Positions 24,801 to 35,400 of a stretch of 64,000 bases of DNA are shown in pieces (position 1 is the first letter of the stretch; each line of letters begins with the position of its first letter). The DNA comes from Campylorhamphus procurvoides (lineage: Eukaryota; Chordata; Aves; Passeriformes; Dendrocolaptidae). The translations under genes and the position numbers were made by a program. The DNA lies in NCBI GenBank assembly GCA_013396655.1, contig WBMV01004465.1, forward strand, positions 217,704-281,703. The letters run 5' to 3'. The notes beneath the pieces were generated by a model. It worked only from the letters and a program-made list of their open reading frames with translations, did no database searches and was not told the DNA's origin.

Positions 24801-27800
24801 CTCTGTAAATACACACACAACACTGAGGGAACAAAGTCCCTGCTACAGCCTTGAACCCCACACAGACTCATGCACAGTTTTCCCAAAACTACACCCCCTA
24901 ATTCCTAAGAACCAGCACCAGCTTAATAAACTGGCACTGAATTCAGTTTAAGAGTTTGCAAAGCAAGTATTACAGTTTTACAGCCATAAGCATGTAGAGT
25001 TACAAACCCCTAACTTTAATGGATCAGGAGGTATGTAAGAAATTAAACAACTCCTCAATGTCTTATCTGAAACACCAAATACTTGGCTGACTCTCACCGT
25101 TAATCTCAGGTAAGTTAAAAGCAGTGTCTCAGACTCCAGCTCTGCCATCGGATCATTGGCATCAGTTTCCTTCAGAAAACAAAAGAATACACCACATCAA
25201 GTTTGTATTTCAGCAATTACTTTTTCAGTGGTCAAATTCAATACCAAATAAATTACCAATAGTCCAATTTGTGCCTGGAATCATCACCAACAACAGTCAG
25301 TTCAATCAGAAAAGTTCTTTAAAGAACTCATGTGCATTAAACGGAACTTTGTTCCACCACCTCTTATAACATTTTCAGCAGATTTTCATAATATTGGTAG
25401 CGAATTTGAAGTTTAGTCCTATATTGAATGAGATCCCTAAATAAGGCACCTCAGATTAGGCTGAATCAATGTCAATTCTCTAAGCAAAAAGGTCAGAAAA
25501 ATCTCAAGTATCATGTGATAGAACTAAATAGGACAGGAATGCAGAAAGAATCCACCTGAGGAGATGCCATAATTGGAACAGATTCTTTGCCACAAGAGAC
25601 AGAAGCAAAGCTTTGGTCAGTGTCCAGACACCTGATAAACAAACCACACATTGCCAGCAGCAGAACTGACTTCTGCCAGGAGGCTTTAAATCATCCCAGG
25701 ACCTCAGCTGTAATCCAGATTAAAGATAAACAGAAAATCTTCATTTTACACATTTCAGGATCAATATCCTTACAAAAGACAGCAGTGAGACTCACTGGTT
25801 CACTGGTGTTTGTTGTCTCTGCATCTTCTTCTTCTTCAGCAGATTCTGAACAAACACTCTTCCTGTGGACAGGTTTATCTGTATCACAACAAAGAAATTA
25901 GTGCTCTCTTCTGCCAAGGTCTACAGGGTGGGCCAACATCCCCTCAGGTTCTTCAAAGGCAGAGCTAATTCCAAAATGGTTCTGTGGACCAGGAAAGAAG
26001 AGCTGTGCCCTGTTTCTGGCTCTGATCCACTCAGGAGCAGATGTGGATCACGTGAGCATTTAGCTTGAAGTAACAGTAACAGACAGATGTGATCCACTTT
26101 GCAGAAGAGCTGACATTCTAACCCCCACCTGTTATAGGAACAAAGATCTGAGGGTACTTTATTCTTTCATTTTTGATCTTAAACAAAAAACAACAGAGCC
26201 CCCACAAGAAACTACAGATCGAGAGGTGAATTTAAACCCCAAAGGTCTTAGTACCTCTGCTGAAATAACACTCACTCTATTTAACAAAATCCTTTTGTGA
26301 ATATACAAGAGTACAACGATTTCTTACCACCAAGTTTCAGCATGTGCATTAAAACAATAAACCCAGAGACAGAGTATACATGAACATTTACCATTGATAG
26401 CTGAAAGGTCAAGGTCTGGTCGCTTAATATTTTCTCCATCTAATAAAGTGGACTGCAAGTCACCCTTCTCAAAGCTACTCTGGTTTAACAAGCTGTGGCC
26501 AACACCTGTAGAGAGAAGCTGTTATCAAACTAATAGAATTAGAGCAGGTTGTGCACAAGTCCCCACGTTGTAGAGGCCCAGAGAAGCTGATTTTAGTCAC
26601 ATCCCCCCACCTCAGGCCACACCATGAGCTGGGAAATGCTCCTTGGGCCTGGGCCTTGAGGAACCACACCTGGCCCAAATGCTGTCTAAGGAGCACCTGC
26701 TTTTTAACAGCCTCAGAAACTTCATTTTCTTGAACCCTCAAACAAAGTTACCAACTGGAACTGCATCCAGGATGGAAAATGACCCTGACTAAAGCCCACT
26801 CTCTGATGACCTTTAAATAGTAGCCCCACGGCTTCCCCACGGAATGCAGGGGAAGGACTCAAAGTTATGATTCCCCTGTGACCGTGGTGATGACTGTGGT
26901 GAAGTGAACTGTCCCCTTTGCAGCCCACAGGAAAAGCCCCCTGAGACAGAACTGTTGCTTGAGTTTTGGACTTAGATCTGTGAATGGCTGACCCAACAAC
27001 AACTGACTGCAAACCTTCCATTCCCCTGTCCCCACTGGGGACAAGGAGGGGGCATGGACAGACCGAGGGGTGGTGGTGGAAAGGTTTCTATTTCTTAGTT
27101 TTTAGTTTGTTAGTAATAAATTTAAGCATTACTCTAAGTTCTCCTCTGCCCATGGTATTAGTCAAAACTCCTCTTTGGTTATTATCTCTAACCTTAAATT
27201 CCTAGCTGGTTTTTTTCTCTTCCCTCTGGAAGGTGAAAGCGGGCAGGGAAGAAAGGCCTTGAAACAGTTTTGCTGGACACCAGGCATTTTATCCAGGGTC
27301 AAACCACCACAGTTGGAAATACAAAAGCATAGCTTTTAAACATTGGTAAAACCTACCAGTAGAGGTTTCACGTTTCTGAGAAAGAACTGCTTTTGGTTTA
27401 GTCCCAGAAGATGGTCGAGCAGCACACAATGAAGAGGAACTCACTGAGGCATCCTGACAACCAACAAACAGGCAAGGCAGAACATAATCAGCAATGTGTC
27501 TTATCTTCAACCTGAATGCTGACAGCAAACAGCCACAATCCCTGGGCACCTTGGTGCTCTGAAGCCACCTGAGCACACCCCCAAGCTCCTTGTGACACAT
27601 CACAACCCCCTCATAACCCCAAGAGAGTCAGGGTTTTTTGGCCCCGAGCCGCCCCTCACATCACCTTCCCCTCTGCTGAGCGCCGCCCGACCCTCGGCAG
27701 CCCCAAGTACCTTGGGTGTTTTCTTGTCGTACTGCAGGTAACGAGACTGCACGGTTCGTCCTGCTGGAGAGAGGGGGGCAAAGACAGCTCAGCCAGGGCC

Positions 27801-28231
27801 GGCAGGACGGATCCCCCAAACCTCAGCCGGGACGGATCAACACCCTCAGCCGGCTTGGATCAATCCCCTTGGATTCTTCCATCCCACGCACCCTCAGCCC
27901 GCTCGGATCCCTCGCCCTTGGCCGACACGGATGACTCTCCACCCTCATCCAGCTCCGATCAAACCCCTCACTCGGTTCTGATCCCCACACCCTCATCCAG
28001 CTCTGCTCCCACTCCACCCCTCACCAGGTTCTGAGCCTCCTCCACCCCCAATCCTCACCCCGCTCCGATCCCCCCCCATCCTCAGCCGGGCCGGGTCTCC
28101 CCCTCAGCCATTCCAGGCTCCCTCCTCATACCCGCCCCGGCCCCCAAGCCCACACAGCCACCTTTCCGCTTCGCTCCAGACGCCTGTCCGCCCGCCGCAG
28201 CGGCGCCGGGCTCTGTCCCGTGTGCGGACAT
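21716..28231 (-). CDS. HAUS8: HAUS8, HAUS augmin-like complex subunit 8 (complete, 10 exons)
   Basis: Ten minus-strand exons join to 351 codons including stop: 28162-28231, 27711-27763 (or -27760), 27357-27453, 26392-26505, 25796-25878, 25098-25169, 24460-24618, 23725-23866, 22585-22726, 21716-21836. All borders are GT/AG. HAUS8 (Hice1) is the microtubule-binding subunit of augmin, which recruits gamma-tubulin to spindle microtubules for branching nucleation in mitosis. Evidence is the order of conserved blocks: SRYLQYDKKT, KGDLQSTLLDGE, PDLDLSAIN, the coiled-coil exon 7, FQEQYKSFAASLDATRHELP in exon 8, and GWYF near the end. The product is about 60 residues shorter at the C-terminus than human HAUS8 (about 410 aa from memory). 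It lies between CPAMD8 and MYO9B, as in human. Confidence 0.93.
22585..24618 (-). CDS. HAUS8: HAUS8 exons 7-9: coiled coil
   Basis: Exon 7 (24460-24618, 53 codons) is a long charged heptad-like helix: LARLEEKAEKNLILLCEEKQ and onward to LREALDKQ. Exon 8 (23725-23866) holds FQEQYKSFAASLDATRHELP, followed by IKNIHIEGDKQTYL. Exon 9 (22585-22726) is another helix ending KEVSQKVDKELKR. These helices pair with HAUS6 and other augmin subunits in the T-shaped complex. The exon 8 donor lies inside a perfect inverted repeat (see findings). Confidence 0.9.
25098..27453 (-). CDS. HAUS8: HAUS8 exons 3-6: Ser/Lys-rich linker
   Basis: Exon 3 (27357-27453) encodes a Ser-rich, basic stretch (SSGTKPKAVLSQKRETST). 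Exon 4 (26392-26505) encodes KGDLQSTLLDGENIKRPDLD and LSAIN, a clear match to vertebrate HAUS8. Exon 5 (25796-25878) is acidic (SAEEEEDAETTNTSEP). Exon 6 (25098-25169) encodes DPMAELESETLLLTYLRLT, the start of the structured region. The phosphorylatable linker is expected to tune microtubule binding in mitosis, but specific sites are not claimed. The intron between exons 3 and 4 carries a solo LTR. Confidence 0.88.
26550..27311 (-). mobile_element. Solo LTR of an avian endogenous retrovirus (ERVL-like), in HAUS8 intron
   Basis: The minus strand opens at 27311 with TGTGGTGGTTTGACCCTGG, the start of a very common bird LTR. It continues with the same order of landmarks: a GGGAAGAGAAAAA tract, CCATGGGCAGAGG, AATTTATTACTAAC, GAAATAGAAACC followed by CCACCACC, and a tail with repeated CCACGG/GGGCTGCA phrases. 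No gag, pol or env sequence is present, so it is a solo LTR and non-coding. Only the 5' edge is sharp; the 3' edge near 26.5-26.8 kb and the target-site duplication were not found. It has the same orientation as HAUS8 and occupies most of the 851-base intron between exons 3 and 4. Confidence 0.75.
27711..28231 (-). CDS. HAUS8: HAUS8 exons 1-2: basic N-terminus
   Basis: The start codon is at 28231-28229. Exon 1 encodes MSAHGTEPGAAAAGGQASGAKRK and ends in phase 1. Exon 2 encodes RTVQSRYLQYDKKTPK; SRYLQYxKK is the most conserved N-terminal motif of HAUS8 and belongs to the basic, disordered microtubule-binding part. The exon 2 acceptor is a tandem CAGCAG at 27766-27761, so the protein can gain or lose one Ala by NAGNAG splicing. 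The intron between exons 1 and 2 is filled by a degenerate CCCTCAGCCGG-type minisatellite. Confidence 0.88.
27815..28115. repeat. Degenerate minisatellite in HAUS8 intron 1
   Basis: Phrases of the form CCCTCAGCCGGCTCGGATCAA, and variants with CATCCAGCTCCGATC or CACTCGGTTCTGATC, recur roughly every 30-35 bases. The array spans nearly the whole first intron of HAUS8 and is GC-rich near the promoter. Confidence 0.7.
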
Positions 28232-28560
28232 GATATACTATGGTATGAAATGATATAATATGATATAATTCGATATGTTGCGGGGCGGCCGGGCCGAAGC
28301 CCGCTCCCCTCAGCCCGGCAGCGCCACTGCCGCCAGCGCCTTTGAACCAGCGCGCATGCGCGGAGCGCTCAGGGCAGGGCGGGGCGGGGGGCACAGCGCG
28401 CCCCCTGGCGGCGGGGAGGACCGAGCGGGGGTTAATGAGGGGGTTAATTAATGAGGGCATTGATTAATGAGGGTCCTGCAGCGCGGCTGAGCAATAGTGC
28501 ACTCCTATCCGCCCGCCTTTGGAGGGGCTCAGCTGGTGGAACGCGGTTCTGGGCTCCTCG
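28140..28560. promoter_or_regulatory. CpG-rich HAUS8 promoter, possibly shared with MYO9B
   Basis: CpG density is high from about 28,140 to 28,560, spanning HAUS8 exon 1 and its upstream flank. At 28352-28361 is the perfect palindrome GCGCATGCGC, the core NRF1 site, typical of CpG-island and bidirectional promoters. At 28341-28346 is TTTGAA, identical to the cell-cycle CHR element bound by MuvB/DREAM complexes, a plausible control for a mitotic gene. Whether MYO9B transcription also starts here cannot be decided from sequence. Confidence 0.6.
28231..28280. repeat. AT-rich ATGATATA repeat abutting the HAUS8 start codon
   Basis: The unit ATGATATA/GATATAAT recurs about five times between the HAUS8 ATG and the CpG island. 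It is a small, sharply AT-rich insert in an otherwise very GC-rich promoter. On the HAUS8 strand it would form the last ~50 bases of the 5'UTR. Confidence 0.75.
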
Positions 28561-28852
28561 GGACAGCAGGAGGAGCTGCTGGGGAGGGTCCATAAGGATG
28601 ATGAAGGGGCTGGAGCATCTCCCTGATGAGGAGACACTGCGGGAGCTGGGCCTGGTCAGTCTGGAGGGGACTGAGAGGGGATCCCATCAATCCACACCAA
28701 TATCCCACCAATTCACAGAAACGTCCCATCAATCCATACAAATATCAGTCCATACAAATATCCCACCAATCTACATAAGTATCAGTCCACACAAATATCT
28801 CCCAGGGGTGCCAGGGGATGGTGCCAGACTGTTCAGTGGTGCCCAGAGGCCA
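28553..28852 (+). mobile_element. CR1 LINE ORF2 3' fragment, interrupted by a minisatellite
   Basis: The plus-strand translation from about 28,600 gives MMKGLEHLPDEETLRELGLV, matching the conserved C-terminal end of avian CR1 ORF2. It resumes after the repeat with PGDGARLFSGAQR, the next conserved CR1 phrase. Between them, 28682-28800 has been replaced by a ~30-base tandem repeat. The element is a dead 5'-truncated fragment. Confidence 0.75.
28682..28800. repeat. Minisatellite TCCCATCAATCCACACAAATA-type
   Basis: Phrases like CCCATCAATCCA followed by CACAAATAT or CAGTCCATACAAATAT repeat about five times with variation. The array interrupts the CR1 fragment. Confidence 0.75.
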
Positions 28853-28980
28853 TGTCTATGATTCCATGAACCTGAGCACCCCATGAACCCCAGCCCTGCA
28901 ACACGCTGCGCTACAGCACAGCATAGCACCGGGGGGCTTGGGGTTTGGATGGGTGGGAATCTGCCCACTGCTGGTGCCTC

Positions 28981-29192
28981 AGACTGACACACAGAGAGGC
29001 AGGCACACAGACAGATAGACACAGACAGACAAGCAGGCACACAGACTGACAGACAGACAGGCAGGCACAGACACACAGACTGACAGACAGACACACACAC
29101 AGGGACACACAGTCACACAGTCTCACATACAGTCACACACACATAGTCACAGACACAGAGACACAAACAGACACACAGACATACAGTCAGAC

Positions 29193-29231
<39 letters not shown>

Positions 29232-29243
29232 CACACACATTCA
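28981..29243. repeat. CAGA/CACA compound microsatellite
   Basis: About 260 bases of mixed ACACAC, CAGACAGACA and CACAGAC units run up to the assembly gap. The reverse strand gives a long open frame of Val-Cys-Leu-Ser repeats that is not a gene. Confidence 0.9.
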
Positions 29244-29273
29244 CAGTCCACGGCGGGTCTCGAACCCCCGTCC

Positions 29274-29467
29274 NNNNNNNNNNNNNNNNNNNNNNNNNNN
29301 NNNNNNNNNNNNNNNNNNNNNNNNNNNNNNNNNNNNNNNNNNNNNNNNNNNNNNNNNNNNNNNNNNNNNNNNNNNNNNNNNNNNNNNNNNNNNNNNNNNN
29401 NNNNNNNNNNNNNNNNNNNNNNNNNNNNNNNNNNNNNNNNNNNNNNNNNNNNNNNNNNNNNNNNNNN
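29274..29467. other. Assembly gap (194 Ns)
   Basis: A run of N from 29274 to 29467. The left flank is a microsatellite ending in a GGTTCGAGACC-like tRNA B-box phrase on the minus strand; the right flank is GC-rich. Single Ns also occur at 12349, 15199, 29569, 51931 and 52277. Confidence 0.99.
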
Positions 29468-32400
29468 GGAGCCGTGGGCCGGTTCTGAAGGGCTGTGTGA
29501 GGGTCAGTTCTGGTGGTGTGTGATGGGGCTGGTTCTGGGGCAGTGTCTGGGGGGTCGATTCCCAATGGNAGTTCCCCGGGCTGTGCGGGGCTCCGTTCCG
29601 GGACGGTGCAAGGCACACCCAGCGGTGCCCCCGTCTCCATCTCCTGGCACTTCCATCTTTCAGCCGGCACGACCTTCTGCTTTTTTTTTGCTTTTTTTAC
29701 CGACTCTCGGTATGAGCAGCCTGTCACCTTCCGTATGAATATCTCAGCATCTTTCAAAGGTTGCGTTGAGACTCTCAGGGTTCTTTTGTTTCTCTGCCTT
29801 GCTTTGGGGCGGCTCTGTGCAGTTTGTGCTGCCGCTGTGCCCGGGTTGTGCTTTATCGTAGTGACCATCGTTGCCCAATTAATTCACGCCTCGGGCTCTG
29901 TGTGTGTCGGTAGCGCTCTGGCTTTTTTGGTAAGCTTGGTTTTGCAATCCCTGAAAAGTAAAACTTTTGCAAGTTGAGAACATCCTTTGTTACATGTTTC
30001 TAGACTAAAAGTAGCAGAGCACTCCCCTGACTCATGACTCTCCTGACTATACAGCTGATACAGGTGTGTGCCATCCTAATGTAAGATGACTTCCCAGCGT
30101 CATTTTTAACCTTGTTTTCTATTCCTCCGTCAGTATTTTGGCAAAATTCTCACCCACCTTTATTTGCAAGTGCCGTTTGTGAAAAGTGAGAAGCACTTTG
30201 GATGTAAATGAGCTCAGTATTCTTTGATTTCACCTTGTGCAAAGGGGTGGCAGTGGAGCAAAGGGCTGGCCATGATCTCAGGCCTCTGGCAGATGCAATT
30301 AGCCTTTCAGAGATGTCATCAGCATCCTCCCACGTTACTCCTGGAGGTGGATTGGTATCGGGGTGTCTGCCGAGCTGTTTGCAAATAAGTTTGTCATGGG
30401 TAATTAGGAAGTCTTTGATTTCAGGCCTCTTAGCTGGAATCCAGGGCTGAAGTGCTTGCCCTGCAGTAACAGTGTGAGCTAACCCTGCAGTCTGGTTTGG
30501 GATGTTGGAGTCACACCCAGCAGGTTTTAGTGAGCCCTCGGTGTCTTTAACTCAGGATCTTGTCAGGAACAAATCCATTTAATGGAGGGGAAGCAGTTTA
30601 GGGAGCTTTTCGTGCATATTCATATTAGCTTCAAGATTAATTTTGGCTTCTTTTAGAAAGGAGTTCATCTTGATTATGTTTTTTGTCTTTGAACCACGAT
30701 GAGGTTCTCTGGTCTGCATTTAAAGTCCAGCATCGTGGTTTTCAGGATGGTGCATCTGAGGCCACTTCCTCAAGCTGTAGTCTTATTAGGTGAAAATTTC
30801 AGAGTTTCTGCAGTAATGTGAAGGAACTGTGTTTGTAGAACTGTACACTTTGAGTTGGTTGGGGTTTCGGCTTTTGTTTTGGTTTTTTTGTTCCCCTGCT
30901 TGAACTTTTGTCTCAACAAAAAGGCTTTTCCAGAAGTTGGATGTTGCAGGTTCTGCAGTGACAGGGCAGCTGTTTGCACAAACCCAGTCCCAGGTTTGGA
31001 GTTTCTATTGGGCTGAATAATTCAGGAAGAGTAAATACAGCTGATGAAAAATTGAAATGAGGTTCACCTAGAGAGTAATGCTTTGTACAGCCACAGTTCT
31101 CTGACCAATAGTGATTCAAACATTAGCCCTCTTGAAATGTTCCATGTGTGAATAACTGTTTGACTCACAGTTCAATATTCCTGATGCTAAATATGGCCTT
31201 TCCCAGTGAGAAGGTCAAAGGGGAGGATTTGCATATCCCAGGCATTTAAAAAGGAAATATTCCTAGGAAATGCAACAGTATTGGCTGTCTCAACAGCCAA
31301 GGGAAAGAGCAAAAAATTCTGGTTCCACAAAAAGCTTGTGGTTCTGTATTTTCTTATGAATTTGGAGGCTGAAGGAGTTTATCACACTTGTAAAAAACAA
31401 GGCCTGTTTATGCTAATACCAAGGAGAAGTAAACCCTGAGACGCTGATAAGGGTTTATTTTTCTGGTGGAAAGGACTAGGAATGTCTTCATGTCAGAGAA
31501 TGAAAATTCAGAGGCTTTGCCTCTAATATATCATGTTTTCTTGGTGTATCAGCTGACTTAAGCATGGCTTGTGCAGTTGCTTTTATGGAGACTTTTTTGT
31601 GTTGTGTGTCTCAGATTACCAAATGAAACTCGATGCAGATTCCAGAAAAATCTGCTCTTCTATAAAAGACCGAAAATATTAAACAATCAAAGGGGTTTTC
31701 AAGGTATTTTTGACACGTGTGTGTTCTGTTCACACAAAAGTTCACCCTAAAGTTTCTCTCAGAGATCTCTCATCAGTGTCAATGCAGCATTAGAGCAGTG
31801 ACATTTTTCCTTCCCTTTGTTGACAGCTGTAGTGCTGTTATGGATAAAATTCAGAAAGCTACCAAAGGTGATGGAATGGGCTCCAAGATCCTCTTGGCTT
31901 GTGTTCTTTAACTCTCTCAGCTGGTTTGCCTTCCCTCCTGTTTCCTCCACAGGGCTGCCTGTCTGTTCCCCCTGACTCAGGCTCACATGGATGTGTGTAA
32001 CCCTGAGCTCACACCTTTTGTGAGGTGTAACACACCTTTAATGTCACTGTAAAGCCCCAGAAGGTGTCCCTGTGAGAGGTGAGGTGGTGCTTTGGAGTCA
32101 TTCACAGGAAGGTCTCTGTGCGTGGGGCTGGCTGGAGGGGGTGGGCTGGGCTCTAAATCAGGGACCAGGGGAGTGAGAAGGCACTGCCTGCACCACAGGT
32201 GATTTCTGTGCCTTTTCCCTGCAGTGCAGGGCAGCTTCTCCTTTGGTTGATTGCAAGGAGGAGTTAAAAACACGTGGTAATTTTGTGTGTTCTGTTCAGA
32301 ACTCCTCCTTTTGGAGTGCCAAGAGCTTTGACTTACAGAAAACCAAGGATCTAAAATCGTTTAGTCAAGTGGAATTTTTTTATAACCAAGAACATTGAGG

Positions 32401-35400
32401 TGAGACTGGAATGCTAAGCAATATTCAGGGACTCTACAAATGCCTGGAATATTGAGGGGAAATTAAAATTAATTATGCTCAACTAACAGTACCTTCTGTC
32501 CCTATGCCATGAGGTAGGACAAAGGTCTTTGCCTTACCTGTCCTGCACAGTTAATTGTGGAAGCTTTAAGGTGTCTCTGTAGGCTGTTTTGCTGGAAATA
32601 ACTTGCTTTGGAAATCAAGGATTAGTAATAGCTGGATATTTTTGAAATTGCTGTGTGTTTTCAGTTTGATCAGACAGAGCAGCCTCTTTTGGGGATGCTT
32701 ATTGGCAATTCTGGTGTTTAAGAATATTAGGGTTAGGGTTTAAGAATATTAGAGGTCAAGTTCCTGTGATCCATTTCTCCTTTTGTGTTGGAAATTACTT
32801 GGTGAACAACAGGAGGAGTTTGAGTCTTTCTGTTTAAGGAATGCAGCACTGGGAATGGACATGAAAGTGGGAAGAACTGGAATATTATGAAGTTCATCCT
32901 CACCAATTTTGCTGCAATGGTAGCTTTCCCTTTTTAGCTTCACTGATTCACTGACTAAATATGTGGCTTCAGAATATGGCCTTATTTAAACTAAACAGAT
33001 CCCTTTCCCTGACTGGGGTGAAGTTCTCTGCTAGAGTTCTCTATTATGACGTGAACAGTGGTGGCTTATTAAAAAATTAATTGGCTTAATGGAGTCTTGA
33101 AAAACCTTATAAAATATCATCATAATTACCACCTGGAATTGGAATGTTTGGTTTTTCTATTAAAATTGTCTGAGCAAGAAGTAAAGGTACAGATTTTTTT
33201 CCTCCATGCGTTGCAAAGGGGTTTTTTGTAAGAAAGGGTATTGAAAGAGGTTGAGGTAAGTGCAGAATTTCCACCTCCAGAGAGCACCAGCAGTGGTGGT
33301 TGGGCTGCAGGGCTGGTTTGGTTTCACTATTACCTTCTCTCTTGTATTTCTCCTTTTTCTCCCAGTATTCTCTGCACCTGAGTTCAGGCTTGTGCTCCCT
33401 TGATGAGCCAACTCACACGGAGTAATTACTTCAACTGCTTAGAATTTCTCTAAATAATTGGAGATCATAAAATTGGAAGGAATCATTGAATCATCTCTTC
33501 AGACATAAATGAGAGGATGGTACCTAATTAACTTTTCTAATTAAGAGGCACATTTGTAGCTGGAGACTGGCTGATTTTCCACACAGACCTTTGGCAGCCA
33601 AACCCCGTGGTTAGTGTCAGTTAAGTTTTTGCAGAGCAGTTTAACCTTCTGGTGATATTTGTGTCTTATGTTTGCCTGGGTTTGTTTAGCTTCAAATTCC
33701 AGCCTCTGGCTCGTGTTGTGGCTTTGTCCTCCTGGCTGGTGATTGTACCAAACTCCAGGTCCTGTGCAAGGACTGGCACTGATAAGAGTCTCCTCTGTGT
33801 GCCCCTCACAGACAAAGCTTGGGAAGAATTTGGCTGCAAGGAGGGTGTTTTCTAACTGATTTTTTGTTGTTGTTGCTGCTCCTATCTCAGCTTCTTGATT
33901 GAATTTTGAGTTTATTCTGGATGCTGTATTGGTCACATATCTTCTGAGGACAAGGGTGACGTGGCTGCCTAATGAAATACTGATTTATGCTTATCTGAGG
34001 ATTATAGTCCCTATCACCACATTCCCTGTGGTGTTATATTAGAACACTGTGTTTCAATGATTGCTCTGTACGGTTTTCAGGCCTGTTTCAGGATAACTCC
34101 CATTCCATCCCTCTCATATGGATTGTTTCTTGGGTAAATTTGAAGTTGTGTGTCTGTAAACTGAGTTGAAATTTGTTTAGCATTTGTTTCCTTGGCTCCT
34201 GTACCCCTGACCTATGTAATTGAATGAACTTTTTGATTATTTGCTGCCTTCTCGATATCTCTGATACATTCTTTATCAGTAACTCTTTTCTTTCTTTTAG
34301 AACCATCATGAAAATGTTTACTTTGATGCCAGGAACCCAACTTGACTAGGAACTAATCCTCCAGTTACTTGAAGACACCCTGTCCTTAATTGAATACTGG
34401 GACTCATTAGGTAACCAACTTATAATCTGTTCACTGAATGCTCTTCTGCTTTTATGTTCTACTTTGTGGCTTGAAATACTGTTTAGTGGAAAGCCAGAGG
34501 TCTGTGTCTCTTAGAGCAGTATTGCCCTGAAATAAATTCTATATCCTTGCTAAGAAAATCACAAGAAGTAGGAGACCAGCAGGTTTTCCTCAAACCTCTG
34601 TAATGACTGGACATTCTCAGCTAGAAGAATTGGATTTTCCAGACATACCCACCTGGGCAGACCCTCCCAGCTGTCACATGGCTGCTGGTTTGGCACTTGC
34701 AGAGAAGTGACATCTGCATTCTGGTTTCCTCTTTGGAAAGTGCAAGCTGAACTCTTGAGCAATGTCCCCCCTTTGGTGGCTGCCATGAGGCAAGGTTAGG
34801 AAATGTGTGTTAGTGCAGTCACAGGGCAGCACTGAGCTCCAGCTCTCTGTGTTGGCAAGAAGCTGCTGCCACCATTTTTAGGGAGCTTTTTGGCCAAAAT
34901 GCTTACTGAGGGGACTTCCTCTATCTTACCAGACTGTGTGTCTGAAACTAATTGCTGGGGGGTGAAAAAAGGAAGTCTGCAAAAGGCTGTCTCCCTTGAA
35001 CTGGCTGAGTAACTGGAGAGGAAAATGGTCCCTGTTGTTCTGTTTTTCTGCCTGTGCTCCACACTGATCTTCCCCATGAGCAGCTGTTTGCTGCAGATTC
35101 TACTGTGTGTCAAGGTTTGAGCTGTTATAGATTAAGAGTGTTTAACACTTGCATGTCAAAGATGCTTCAGACTTATTTCCTAATCAGTGATAATTAGAGG
35201 AAATGGAGAGGGGACCTGGGGCTCCCACTCCAGCATCTCTATGACCAGGCACTTGCAATAAGCCCTCCTTAATGAAGGAAGAAGGAAATTTAATGGGGAA
35301 AAAACATTCTTGGGTGGATCACACCGTTTGCTCAGAGATGATTTTGGTTTGTCTTGCCCTCTGTGGCTTGCTCAGCCTTCCTTTTGATGAGTAGTCACTA

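Noticed and set aside
29113..29868. 251-codon minus-strand open frame
   Set aside because: Most of it is Ns and the CACA/CAGA microsatellite; no start context or domain supports it.
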